Source: a bacterium (GTDB taxonomy: Bacteria; Gemmatimonadota; Glassbacteria; GWA2-58-10). From it: a DNA stretch of 64,000 nt. Both the position numbers and the translations under genes were made by a program. This document shows, piece by piece, positions 8,976-18,016 of this stretch (its first letter is position 1; each line of letters starts with the position of its first letter). Location of the stretch: NCBI GenBank assembly GCA_021372515.1, contig JAJFUG010000111.1, positions 1 through 64,000 on the forward strand, read 5' to 3'. The notes under the pieces were generated by a model that did no database searches, was not told the DNA's origin, and was given only the letters and a program-made list of their open reading frames with translations.

Positions 8976-9357
8976 TTTTGCACTCCGTGACGGCATATTC
9001 CAACCGATGGAAACACGCCCGGATCATCCGGGCTGGAATCCGAATCCGTAAGATAATAGTGAGAGTTATTAACCTGGCCGAAGGGACCCCGCGCGAGCTG
9101 TCTGCCCCGGGGTCGGATCGGGGATGTTTCAGGAATTGGGATCGCGGTGCAGTTGATAAGTCAGATAAAGTTATCCGGAGTTTGTTAGGGCATTAATAAG
9201 CCGGCCCGAGATTTGTGTTAGCCCGGCCCTCCGGCATCGGACCCGGGAATTGTTGACAGTGGGCCGTCCGCGTGTAAATAATATGCTCTGGTCGGTTTTC
9301 CGGATGCGCCGCGGACAATTAATTCAGATCCAAAACCAATTCCGGGAGAATTCGAGT
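8976..9357. other. Divergent intergenic region
   Basis: About 380 bases between the c-di-GMP gene (minus) and a heparinase-like gene (plus). I see no ORF with coding character. It contains the promoter at 9253-9282 and AT-rich stretches (9040-9075 and 9155-9200) likely to hold the opposite promoter. Confidence 0.4.
9253..9282 (+). promoter_or_regulatory. Probable promoter of the dockerin-tailed heparinase gene
   Basis: TTGACA at 9253-9258 is followed after 16-18 bases by TAAATA/AATAAT (9275-9282). It lies about 75 bases upstream of the ATG at 9358. Confidence 0.45.
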
Positions 9358-11613
9358 ATGCGAAAAGGCAACCTTGTCGGGGTGTTATGCGGCCTACTCT
9401 GTCTGTGGCTGGCGGCTTTGCCCGTGGATATGGCGGCCCAGGCCGCGGGCGGGCGTCACCCCGTGCCCACGGAGCACCCGCGGCTGTTCGGTTCGCGCGA
9501 GAGGCTGCGCAGCCTGGCCGCCGAGCGTCCCGAGGAATACGCCCGCATGAAAGCCGTGCTCGCCTGGCCGGAGGTGGATGACCATGCGCTGATGTTCAGC
9601 CTGGCCCTGGTCTGCGCCGTGGAGCCCGACAGCGCCCTGGGCCGCCGGGCGGTGGAGCTGGCGCTCAAGTATGTCAACGGCCCGATCCAGACCGGGCACA
9701 CGACTTTCGGCCACGACCTGGCCAATGTCGCGGTGATCTACGACATGTGCTGGGACTACTGGACCGACCAGGAGCGTCAGGCTTTCCACACCTATGTCAA
9801 CGCCACGGTGGACGGCAACGTGAACGAGGAGACCACCCCGTTCGCCAACGGCTGGTACGGCTACAAGCACTGGGGCTACGGCCTGGCCTGCTACGCCGCC
9901 TACTACGAGAACCCCCGCGCCCCGGCGATACTTTCCAAGCTGGAGAGCGACTACCGCAACCTGGCCGTGCCGGCCCTGGAGCTGGCCGGCGAGGGTGGCG
10001 GCTGGGCCGAGGGCTACTACATCAACTACTGGAACTACGAGTGGATGGTGTTCTGCGAGGCGGCCACGTACTGCGAGGGGATAGATTACTGCGAGCTGGC
10101 CCCGAAATTCTTCCGCGAGCGCGCCGTGGCCAGCATGTTCGAGGCCTACCCCTGGATAAGCGATTACCACTCCCGCCGGCCGATCCCGATGGGCGACAGC
10201 GGCGGACGGCTTTACGGCGGCGACCGGGACAAGACGCTCAACGTGCGGCGGATACTGGCCTCGCGCTACCGCAACGACCCGTCGCACCAGGCGGTAGCCA
10301 CGTTCAACGAGACCACGCCCCGGGCCTCGGGCGGCACCAACGCCTACAAGGATTTCCTCTGGCACGACACCAGCGTGCCCAAGGCCAGCCTCGCCACTTT
10401 CAAGCTCTCCCACTACAGCTCCGGGCCGGGCTATGTCTACGCCCGCAGCTCCTGGAGCGATGACGCGACCCACTTTTTCTTCAAATGCGGCGACCGTTTC
10501 ACCTCCCATCAGCACCTGGACGTGGGGCATTTCATGATCGCCCGGCGCGAGGAGCTGCTGGGCGATGGCGGCCATTACTACGAATTCGGCGGCGTCCACG
10601 ATGTCAACTACCAGCTTCGCACCATCGCCCACAACACGATGCTGGTCTACAACAGCGCCGAGCGTATCCGGGCCGACATCCGCGCCGGGATGGTCACGGG
10701 TAACGACGGGGGCCAGAACTACCCCTGGGAGCACCACAACGGCCTGGCCGCCCAGGTCTCGGACTGGAACGCGAACAAGGCCCAGTTCGACATCGCGGAC
10801 ATGCTGGCCTACCGTGACCACGGCGACTGGCTCTACACGGCCGGGGACTGCTCACGCGCCTACGACAAGGGCAAGCTCGAGTATTTCTACCGTCAGATCG
10901 TGTACATCCGCCCGGGGCGTTTCGTGGTGTTCGACCGGGTCAAGTCGCCGCGCTCCAGCTACAAAAAGACGTTCCTGCTCCAGGCGATGAAAGTGCCGCA
11001 GGTGGACGGCCAGCGGTTGAGGATCGACAACGGCGGCGGACGGCTGTTCGCGCTCACCGTGCTGCCCGAGCGCGCCGTGATCAAGCTCAACAGCGGCGCC
11101 GACCTCTACAGCTACGACGGGCACAGCTATCCGCCCACCTCCGACACCGGACCCGCCCCGGAATGCCGGGTGGAGATATCCCCGTTCATCTCCTCGGCCG
11201 AGGACCTGTTCCTGCACGTGTTCGACGCCTGTGATGACACCCGGGAGTCGATGTGCGAGGTGGCGCGGCTGGGGGACGGCACGGCTGAGACGGGGGTGCG
11301 CCTGTCCGGAGCGGGGGGCGAGCCGGTGGAGGTGCTGTTCTCCCGTAGCGGCACTCTGAGCGCGCGCATCCGGGTGGGCGACAGTGGCGGATACACCGAC
11401 CTTCCCGCCGGGATAGACACCAGCGTGACCGTGCTCCCGCTGCAGGGGGATGTGGACGGGGACGGGCGGCGCAGCCTGAGGGACGCCCTGGAGCTGATGC
11501 TGCGCGCCCTGCGCGATCCCACGGACAGCAGCCTCGACCTGAACGGCGACGGGGCCGCCACCTGGGCCGACGCCCTGGAACTCGTGCGCCTGATCCGGAA
11601 CGCGGCGGACTGA
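9358..11613 (+). CDS. Secreted heparinase II/III-like protein with a C-terminal dockerin
   Basis: A 751-residue exported protein. The signal peptide starts at the chosen ATG (GGGAGAA 8 bases upstream). 'EHPRLFGSRERLRSL' is the usual opening of alginate-lyase/heparinase-like proteins; a helical barrel and the heparinase II/III segment 'SHQHLDVGHFMIARREELL' follow. The last 55 residues (11446-11610) form two dockerin type I calcium loops, DVDGDGRRSLRDALELML and DLNGDGAATWADALEL. The family acts on uronic-acid polysaccharides; the exact substrate cannot be told. No cohesin is encoded nearby, so the dockerin may serve stability or cell-surface retention. It resembles the next gene and probably arose by an old duplication. 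Confidence 0.8.
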   Translation: MRKGNLVGVLCGLLCLWLAALPVDMAAQAAGGRHPVPTEHPRLFGSRERLRSLAAERPEEYARMKAVLAWPEVDDHALMFSLALVCAVEPDSALGRRAVELALKYVNGPIQTGHTTFGHDLANVAVIYDMCWDYWTDQERQAFHTYVNATVDGNVNEETTPFANGWYGYKHWGYGLACYAAYYENPRAPAILSKLESDYRNLAVPALELAGEGGGWAEGYYINYWNYEWMVFCEAATYCEGIDYCELAPKFFRERAVASMFEAYPWISDYHSRRPIPMGDSGGRLYGGDRDKTLNVRRILASRYRNDPSHQAVATFNETTPRASGGTNAYKDFLWHDTSVPKASLATFKLSHYSSGPGYVYARSSWSDDATHFFFKCGDRFTSHQHLDVGHFMIARREELLGDGGHYYEFGGVHDVNYQLRTIAHNTMLVYNSAERIRADIRAGMVTGNDGGQNYPWEHHNGLAAQVSDWNANKAQFDIADMLAYRDHGDWLYTAGDCSRAYDKGKLEYFYRQIVYIRPGRFVVFDRVKSPRSSYKKTFLLQAMKVPQVDGQRLRIDNGGGRLFALTVLPERAVIKLNSGADLYSYDGHSYPPTSDTGPAPECRVEISPFISSAEDLFLHVFDACDDTRESMCEVARLGDGTAETGVRLSGAGGEPVEVLFSRSGTLSARIRVGDSGGYTDLPAGIDTSVTVLPLQGDVDGDGRRSLRDALELMLRALRDPTDSSLDLNGDGAATWADALELVRLIRNAAD

Positions 11614-11645
11614 GCCCCCGGGACACAACGATGTCGGAATTCGAG

Positions 11646-11685
11646 GAGCGCGCTCTCCTTTGAGGGGGGGCGCGCTCTTTTATCT
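11646..11685 (+). terminator. Rho-independent terminator
   Basis: GAGCGCGC/GCGCGCTC stem followed by TTTTATCTTT, 33 bases after the stop of the dockerin-tailed lyase. Confidence 0.8.
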
Positions 11686-11747
11686 TTAGTCCGTATTCCG
11701 CGTATTCTCGCATTTCCGCAAATGGAATATCGAATATGAGAATCAGG

Positions 11748-11783
11748 GTTGTCAGGTATTGCGCTAACTGCATAAGTGACAAC
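11748..11783. promoter_or_regulatory. Inverted repeat, possible operator upstream of the second dockerin lyase
   Basis: GTTGTCA and TGACAAC are separated by 22 bases in the leader of the gene at 11897. They could be an operator for a dimeric regulator. No other support. Confidence 0.3.
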
Positions 11784-11896
11784 ACAATTACTGCATCCCC
11801 CGGCTGGCATCCTTTTTGTAGAAGGTTCCCCTCGCCTGTCCCGAAAGGGCATAATCCACCTCCTCCACATACCTTTCTCCAGCCTGGGGGTTTTCG

Positions 11897-14365
11897 ATGC
11901 GTGTTCTGGCTGCCGCTGTACTGCTCCTTTTTACTCCGCTGCTGGCCGCGGGCCAGGGCTACACCCTGGTCGAGCACCCGCGTATCCTGGTCAACAAGGC
12001 CCGCCTTCCCGAACTGGCCCGGCGCGCCCACGCCGGCGGGATGCTGAGCGAGGACTACGCCCCGCTCAAGAACGAGGCCGACCGGATCGTGGCCGAGGAG
12101 ACTTTCAACGATCTGGACGATGTCTGGCACCGTCCGATGGACATGTTAGCCGCCTGCCTGGTCTATCTGGTCGAGCGCGAGCGGGGCAACGACAGCGCCT
12201 ATGTCTACGCCCGGGCGGTAAAACATACCTGGCAGAAATGGGAAGCCCAGCACAACTTCAGAGAGGGCTTGTTGTTTTCCAACCTCGGTCCTGGGCATTT
12301 CGGCAGCTTCGCGATCGCCTATGACTGGATCTACGACTACCTCACCCCAGAGGAGCGCAAGAGCTACGGCGATGCACTCGGCAGTTGGCTGTCCTATTAC
12401 ACGAATTCGGCCACGATCACCCTTCTTTACGGCGACTGGCTGTACAACCAGACCTGGGGCCCCGAACACTTGAACACGCCCAACTGCCGGGACGGGATAA
12501 CGCCCAAGCTGCTGGTGGCTCTGGCCCTGTCAGGGGCGGGCACGGCGCGGGAGGATGACTGCAAAAGTTTCCTGGATGACTGGTACACCAAAATCCCGCG
12601 GGATTGCATGCCCCTGTTCGACATGATGGGCGGTGTGTGGTCCGAGAGCATGGGCCACGGGATCTATGCCAACGTGCAGACCACGCCCTGGGCTTTCGAG
12701 GCCTGGCGCACCGCCACGGGCCAGGACTGGTTCCAGCTCGGGGAGCCCACCACGTTTCTCAAGGACCTCAACCGCTGGGCCGTGTTTCTGACCGTCCCGT
12801 TCAACAACCGCACCGCCTATATCGACGACAACGCCAGCCCGGGCGACCTGCCGAACACCATGAAGAACGTGGCCCCGATCCTGGGGGCGCGCTACCGTGA
12901 TCCGGTGGCCAACTGGGTCGCCTCCAGCTGGCAGCGCGGCCGCTGGCCCGAGGAGTGGTTCAGCTCCAACACCATCTTCCGCTTCGTGCCCTACGATGAG
13001 AACGTGACACCGGTCTCCCCGGGCCAGGCCGGCTGGGAGTTGTCGCACCTGTTCGAGGGCGCGGGCCATGTCTACCTACGCAGCCAGTGGGACAACCCGG
13101 ACGCCACCTGGGCCTTTTTCGGCGCCGGGCCGCTCTATGCCGGGCACTCGCGGGACGACGAGGGCCATTTCCTGATCGCCAAAAAAGGCTGGCTGGTGCT
13201 GCGGGCCGGAGGAACCGGGCACAACGACGACGACTACTACGCCGGTGGATCGATGCCCTTCAACATCGTCACGGTCTATGATTCCAAGGAGCAGTTCCGC
13301 CGCACCGAAAAACCCTCGGACGGCGGGACGGACAACCCGAACGACGGTGGGTTGATCCGGCGGGTCTACACCGGCCGCACCGACACGGGCGGCCAGCGCC
13401 AGGAGCGCGGGCATATCACCGCCTACAGCCACAACCTGCGCTATACCTACGCCGCCGCCGACCTACGCGACGCCTACAGCCGGAGCAAGTTGAACGAGAT
13501 TACCCGTCAGTTCCTCTACCTGCGCGGCGAGCATGAGTTCTTCGTGATCTTCGACCGGGTGGAGTCCACCAGCGCCGACTTTCCCAAGACCTGGTTCCTC
13601 CACCTTCCCACCTGTCCCACGCTGGACGGCGCCGAGAGCGTGGAGGTGGCGGACCACGTGCTGCATTACAGCGGGGCCAAGGTCAGCACCTGGTTGAGCG
13701 ACCCCTGCCGCACGGACCAGGCTGTGCTGTCGAGCGGTCGCTCCCGGGCGTTCCTGAGCACCCTTCTTCCCGCCAACGCCGCGATCACGGTGCGCGGCGG
13801 CGCGGGCTACGATTACTGGGGCAACCCGCACAACCCGGCGGGACGGAAGAATTTCACCGGCAGCGCCACATCCAATCCGCCCCAGGTGCCTTGGCGCCTT
13901 GAGGTGGAGCCACCCGCCGCGGCCACCCGCGACCTGTTCCTCCACGTGCTGGAGGTGGCGGATGAGGGCCAGGCCACACCCGCCCCGGTGGAGCTTCTTC
14001 AGAACGACGGGCAGACAGTGGTGTTCCGTATCACTCCGGCCTCGGGCCAGCCGGTGGAGGTGCGTTTCAACAGCCAGGGCGACCTGGGCGGCAGTGTCCA
14101 GTTTGTCGGCGGCCAGGCGGAAATCCTGCCCTCCTCGCCCCAGACCGATGGCCAGACCGGGTTCCGTCACGATGTAAACCGCGACGGCCGCGTGGGAATG
14201 GCCGATGCACTGGCCCTGATCCTGCGGGTCATGTCCGGGGACAGCGACCAGGCGCTCGATTTCAACGGGGACGGCAAAGTCGGGTTGGGCGATGTGGTGG
14301 CCCTGGTGCGGTTCCTGGGTGAGGCGGGAGCGCCGGGTTCCGGGCCGTACCTGGCCGTAAAATGA
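11897..14365 (+). CDS. Secreted heparinase-like/alginate-lyase-like protein with a C-terminal dockerin
   Basis: An 822-residue exported protein. Signal peptide MRVLAAAVLLLFTPLLAAGQG, then 'VEHPRILVNKARLPEL', which resembles the N terminus of the preceding lyase. The heparinase II/III-type region is 'GHSRDDEGHFLIAKKGWLVL'. The final 65 residues (14168-14362) contain dockerin repeats DVNRDGRVGMADALALIL and DFNGDGKVGLGDVVALVR. It lies in tandem with the other dockerin lyase, though a terminator between them suggests separate transcription. A role in degrading acidic polysaccharides is inferred from the family. Confidence 0.75.
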   Translation: MRVLAAAVLLLFTPLLAAGQGYTLVEHPRILVNKARLPELARRAHAGGMLSEDYAPLKNEADRIVAEETFNDLDDVWHRPMDMLAACLVYLVERERGNDSAYVYARAVKHTWQKWEAQHNFREGLLFSNLGPGHFGSFAIAYDWIYDYLTPEERKSYGDALGSWLSYYTNSATITLLYGDWLYNQTWGPEHLNTPNCRDGITPKLLVALALSGAGTAREDDCKSFLDDWYTKIPRDCMPLFDMMGGVWSESMGHGIYANVQTTPWAFEAWRTATGQDWFQLGEPTTFLKDLNRWAVFLTVPFNNRTAYIDDNASPGDLPNTMKNVAPILGARYRDPVANWVASSWQRGRWPEEWFSSNTIFRFVPYDENVTPVSPGQAGWELSHLFEGAGHVYLRSQWDNPDATWAFFGAGPLYAGHSRDDEGHFLIAKKGWLVLRAGGTGHNDDDYYAGGSMPFNIVTVYDSKEQFRRTEKPSDGGTDNPNDGGLIRRVYTGRTDTGGQRQERGHITAYSHNLRYTYAAADLRDAYSRSKLNEITRQFLYLRGEHEFFVIFDRVESTSADFPKTWFLHLPTCPTLDGAESVEVADHVLHYSGAKVSTWLSDPCRTDQAVLSSGRSRAFLSTLLPANAAITVRGGAGYDYWGNPHNPAGRKNFTGSATSNPPQVPWRLEVEPPAAATRDLFLHVLEVADEGQATPAPVELLQNDGQTVVFRITPASGQPVEVRFNSQGDLGGSVQFVGGQAEILPSSPQTDGQTGFRHDVNRDGRVGMADALALILRVMSGDSDQALDFNGDGKVGLGDVVALVRFLGEAGAPGSGPYLAVK

Positions 14366-14383
14366 GTCGTCAGGAAGGGAAAG

Positions 14384-14551
14384 CGAACTGCACGGGGGGC
14401 CGGCGGGGCGCGAAAAGCGCCCGGCCGGGCCGCGCGGGGGGAGGCACGGAGTGAGGGGCTGAAGTTGAGCCTGGAGGTTTCCCGACGCCCGGCTCTCTCC
14501 CCGATCCCGCGCGCGGCCGGCCCCGCGCCTTGCGCGGCGCCGGCCCCCCCT
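14384..14551. other. GC-rich hairpins in a convergent spacer
   Basis: Two strong hairpins, near 14397-14430 (GGGCGC/GCGCCC inside GGCCGG arms) and 14513-14549, lie between convergent genes. Neither has a T tract. They may limit read-through from both sides. Confidence 0.4.
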
Positions 14552-14555
14552 GCTT

Positions 14556-15167
14556 TCAGTCCCGGAGCGCGATCATGGCCCCGGCCGCGATCAGCACCGA
14601 ACCCGCCACCCGGTTGGTCCAGGCTGCGGCAGTGCCCCGGACCAGGAACGCGCCCGCGCTTCGGGCTGCCAAAGCGTAGAGCGAAAGCCCAGAGGCCAGG
14701 GCGGCGGGCACGATAAAGCCCACCAGGAGGATATCGAACGCACCCAGCGCGTTGAAATCGAGGAACGCGGGCAGGAAACCGCAGTAGAAAAGAATTACTT
14801 TAGGATTGGAGAGAGAGACCAGCAGGCCGTGGAAAAAGCCGCCGGACATTCCGGAGCGGTTATTTTTATCAGTAAGGAGCTTACCGGAATTCAGCAACAG
14901 GTGCACTCCCAGCCAGATCAGATAACCACCCCCCAGCAGCTTGACCAGGAAAAAAAGTCTCCCCAACACCCCGGCCAGGGCCGAAAGACCGAACAGGGCG
15001 AACAGAAGATAGACAATATCCCCGCATATGATCCCCCCGATCACGGCCAGCGAGTGCCTGAAACCTGAGCTGAGGGCACGTGATACGGTGGCGAACACTC
15101 CAGGGCCGGGAATGACAGCGAAAATAAAGACTGCCAGGGCCAGGGCCAGGGAGGAGGAGACGGTCAT
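14556..15167 (-). CDS. LysE/RhtB-family amino acid exporter
   Basis: A 203-residue inner-membrane protein with about six hydrophobic segments. The N terminus 'VFIFAVIPGPGVFATVSRAL' carries the PGPG motif of LysE/RhtB/CadD exporters. It overlaps the stop of the upstream GT9 gene by 4 bases, so the two are co-transcribed and probably translationally coupled. The family exports basic or neutral amino acids and homoserine lactones; the substrate here is unknown. Confidence 0.85.
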   Translation of the reverse strand: MTVSSSLALALAVFIFAVIPGPGVFATVSRALSSGFRHSLAVIGGIICGDIVYLLFALFGLSALAGVLGRLFFLVKLLGGGYLIWLGVHLLLNSGKLLTDKNNRSGMSGGFFHGLLVSLSNPKVILFYCGFLPAFLDFNALGAFDILLVGFIVPAALASGLSLYALAARSAGAFLVRGTAAAWTNRVAGSVLIAAGAMIALRD

Positions 15168-16252
15168 GCTCCGGCTCCGGGGTTCAGGGTAGTACCAATA
15201 AGAAGCTCCTCGGCTGCGACGATCACCCTTTCCGGCTGGATGTCGCGCATGCAGCGGAAATGACCCAGAGGGCAGCGCTGGCGGCCGTTATGGGTGCAGG
15301 GACGGCACCAGAGCGGGATCTCGACCACCCGTGAGGTGGCGCGGTAGGGGAAATAGCCGAAATGGCGCGTAGTCGGCCCGAAAACAGCCGCCACCGGCGT
15401 GCCCACTGCGGTGGCCATGTGCATGAGGCCGGTGTCGTTGGAGATGAGGAGCCTCGCGCGGCTGAGCGCCGCGGCCGAGGCCATGAGCGGCAGCCTGCCC
15501 GCAAGGTTGACACAGCGCTCCGGGCCCAGGCTCGCCCGGACCAGCTCGCAGTCCTGAGCCTCCGGCCCGCCGCCCAGGAGCACGGCGCTAAAGCCGTGCC
15601 TGTCGCAGAGCGCCGCCGCGGCTGCGGCGAAACGCTCGGCGGGCCAGCGCTTGGTCGGCCAGGCCGCCCCCGGGGCCAGGGCCAGGAACGGGCCCGCCTC
15701 CATCCAGCCCGGCGGGAGCGCCGAGCGGAAAAGATACAAGTCTTCTTCATCCGGGTGCAGCTCGCAGGGGCCGTTGTCCAGCTCCAGGCCCAGGCCGGCC
15801 AGCGCGGCGGCGTACTGCCACGGCATCGGTGCGGGCTCCGGGCCGTAGAGGTCCAGACGGGCGTAGACCAGAAGGCTGCGGTTGAGGTAGGGTTTGGAAA
15901 GAAATACCTTGCTCCGGGCCGGGATTTTTTTGCGCAGGATACGGCTGCGCAGGCTGTGGTGCAGGTCGGCCAGGATGTCCCAGTGCCGGACTGAAAGGCT
16001 TTCGGCCAAACGCTCAAGCTCCTCCCGTCTCCCCGGCTCCTCCAGGATAAAAATTTCATCCACCGTCCGGTTGCCCTTGAGAAGAGGGGCGAAACACGCC
16101 TTGGTCACATAGACAATCCGCGCCCCGGGCCAGTGCGCGCGCATGGCCCGCAGCACCGGAGTGGTGAGGATTATGTCCCCCATCGAGCTGAACCGCAGTA
16201 CCAGGACACTCTCCACCCGCTCCACTGGCCCTTGCCGCCCCGTTAGATGCAT
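15164..16252 (-). CDS. Glycosyltransferase family 9 (heptosyltransferase-like)
   Basis: A 362-residue GT-B enzyme of the ADP-heptose:LPS heptosyltransferase type. It has 'VLVLRFSSMGDIILTTPVLRAM' at the N terminus, the donor-site segments 'LAPGAAWPTKRWPAERFA' and 'ISNDTGLMHMATAVGTPVAAVFGPT', and a C-terminal CRPCTHNGRQRCPLGHFRCM cysteine cluster seen in many GT9 proteins. It likely adds sugars to lipid A core or a related surface glycan on the cytoplasmic face. The start is uncertain: ATG at 16252 or TTG at 16258. It heads a two-gene unit with the LysE exporter and diverges from porX. Confidence 0.85.
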   Translation of the reverse strand: MHLTGRQGPVERVESVLVLRFSSMGDIILTTPVLRAMRAHWPGARIVYVTKACFAPLLKGNRTVDEIFILEEPGRREELERLAESLSVRHWDILADLHHSLRSRILRKKIPARSKVFLSKPYLNRSLLVYARLDLYGPEPAPMPWQYAAALAGLGLELDNGPCELHPDEEDLYLFRSALPPGWMEAGPFLALAPGAAWPTKRWPAERFAAAAAALCDRHGFSAVLLGGGPEAQDCELVRASLGPERCVNLAGRLPLMASAAALSRARLLISNDTGLMHMATAVGTPVAAVFGPTTRHFGYFPYRATSRVVEIPLWCRPCTHNGRQRCPLGHFRCMRDIQPERVIVAAEELLIGTTLNPGAGA

Positions 16253-16414
16253 TGACAAGTCCGCCCGCCGCCTCTAAGTTTGAAATTAACTGACAAAGAC
16301 AACCCGGGAGAGTGTATCGGCCGCTGATTTAATGTCGAACAGAGCATACACTGACTCTGGCGCGGAAAGTACAGCCGTGCCTTAAAACTGCAATTTAGAA
16401 CCGGGACAAATTCG

Positions 16415-17983
16415 ATGTCAAACGATTTATCTAAAAAGATACTGTGGGTGGATGACGAGGTGGAGCTGCTGCGCAGTCAGATAATCTACCTCCAGCAGCG
16501 CGGCTACCTGGTGGAGACCGCGGCCAACGGCGAGGACGCCCTCGAGTTGCTGCGTGCGGTGAATGTGGACCTTATCCTTCTCGATGAGCAGATGCCGGGC
16601 AAGCGCGGGATCGAGACCCTGGGCGAGATCCGCCAGATCGCCCCCGGTGTGCCGGTGGTCATGGTGACCAAGAGCGAGGAGGAGGACCTGATGGACCTGG
16701 CCATCGGCCAGCAGGTGGATGACTATATCGTGAAGCCGGTCAACCCCAACCAGGTGCTCTCTGTCTGCAAGCGCCTCCTCGAGGGCAGCCGCATCCGCCA
16801 CCAGCGCACGGCACAGGATTTCGTCTCCCGGTTCCGCGAGCTGGAGGAGCGCCGCACCGGCATGTTCACCTGGCGTGACTGGGCCGAGACCTACTCCGAG
16901 TTGATCACCTGGGAGGGCCGTCTGGCCGAAAGCGGTGAAAAAGGCCTGGCTGGCTTGCTCGATCAGCTCAAGCACCAGTGGCGGCGCGATTTCTCGGGCT
17001 ATGTCACCAGTAGCTATCTCAATTGGCCTTGGGCGGCGCGCGACAATCGGCCGCTGTTGAGCGTGGACGTGGTCGAGGAGTTTGTCGTGCCCCCGGCACG
17101 CACCGGCAGTCCGGTGATTTTCATCATCGTCGACTGCCTGCGCCTGGACCAGTGGTTTCATATAGCCCCCATGGTGTACGAGCTGTTCGACATCCAGCTC
17201 AAGCACTATTTCTCGATCCTGCCCACTGCCACGCCCTACGCGCGCAACGCCATTTTCAGCGGCTATTTCCCGCTTGAGATCGTGCAGAAATTCCCCCAGT
17301 ACTGGCAGGTGGGCTCGGATGACGAGGGCAGCCTGAACCAGTACGAGCTGGAGCTTCTCACCGCCCAGCTCGAGAGGTTGGGCCTCGACCCGCGTATCCC
17401 GCCGCGCTACGAGAAAGTGTTCACCAAGGAGGACGGGTCCCGGCTGGTCAAAAAAATTCCCTCCCTGATGCAGCGCGGGGTGACCGCCCTGGTGTTCAAT
17501 TTCATCGACATCCTCACCCACGGCCGCTCGGAGAGCGAAATCCTGATGGAGATCGCGCCCAACGAGCTGGCCTACAAGGAACTGATCCTCAGCTGGTTCC
17601 GTCACTCCAGCCTCTACGGGGTGCTGCAGGAGGCCGCCCGTCAGGGGGTGACAGTGGTGCTCACCTCCGATCACGGCAGCGTGCACTGCTCGCGCCCGGT
17701 CACCGTGTTCGCCAAGCGGGACGCCTCGACCAACCTGCGCTACAAGTTCGGCGACAATATCAGCAGCGAGGAGCCGGTGACATTCCTGGTGCGGGATGCC
17801 GAGCGGGCCAAGCTGCCCTACCTCGGGATAAACGTGCACTACATGTTCGCCACCGAGGACTACTATTTCGTCTACCCGACCAAGCTGCGGGAATACCAGA
17901 GCCGCTATTTCGGCAGTTTCCTGCACGGCGGTATCTCGCCCGAGGAGATGATCCTCCCGGTGGCGATCATGACCCCCCGTTGA
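16415..17983 (+). CDS. porX: PorX-like response regulator with a PglZ phosphatase domain
   Basis: A 522-residue fusion of a CheY-like receiver (about 8-125; acidic D13/D14, phospho-acceptor D57 in LILLDEQMPG, K in DYIVKPVNP) with a C-terminal PglZ/alkaline-phosphatase-superfamily domain ('VIFIIVDCLRLDQW', 'SILPTATPYARNAIFSG', 'LTSDHGSVHC'). Order and length match PorX, which in Bacteroidota controls the type IX secretion system and hydrolyses linear oligonucleotides. The partner PorY kinase is not in the window. It stands between two GT9 genes; the downstream one follows in the same frame after this stop codon. Similar proteins occur in FCB phyla with no known T9SS, so the target process is uncertain. 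Confidence 0.85.
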   Translation: MSNDLSKKILWVDDEVELLRSQIIYLQQRGYLVETAANGEDALELLRAVNVDLILLDEQMPGKRGIETLGEIRQIAPGVPVVMVTKSEEEDLMDLAIGQQVDDYIVKPVNPNQVLSVCKRLLEGSRIRHQRTAQDFVSRFRELEERRTGMFTWRDWAETYSELITWEGRLAESGEKGLAGLLDQLKHQWRRDFSGYVTSSYLNWPWAARDNRPLLSVDVVEEFVVPPARTGSPVIFIIVDCLRLDQWFHIAPMVYELFDIQLKHYFSILPTATPYARNAIFSGYFPLEIVQKFPQYWQVGSDDEGSLNQYELELLTAQLERLGLDPRIPPRYEKVFTKEDGSRLVKKIPSLMQRGVTALVFNFIDILTHGRSESEILMEIAPNELAYKELILSWFRHSSLYGVLQEAARQGVTVVLTSDHGSVHCSRPVTVFAKRDASTNLRYKFGDNISSEEPVTFLVRDAERAKLPYLGINVHYMFATEDYYFVYPTKLREYQSRYFGSFLHGGISPEEMILPVAIMTPR

Positions 17984-18016
17984 CCCGGGCTTGGGTCCGG
18001 CATAGAGAGGCGCGCC

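Noticed and set aside
9358-14365. A cellulosome locus
   Set aside because: Dockerins are present but there is no cohesin or scaffoldin gene anywhere in the window.
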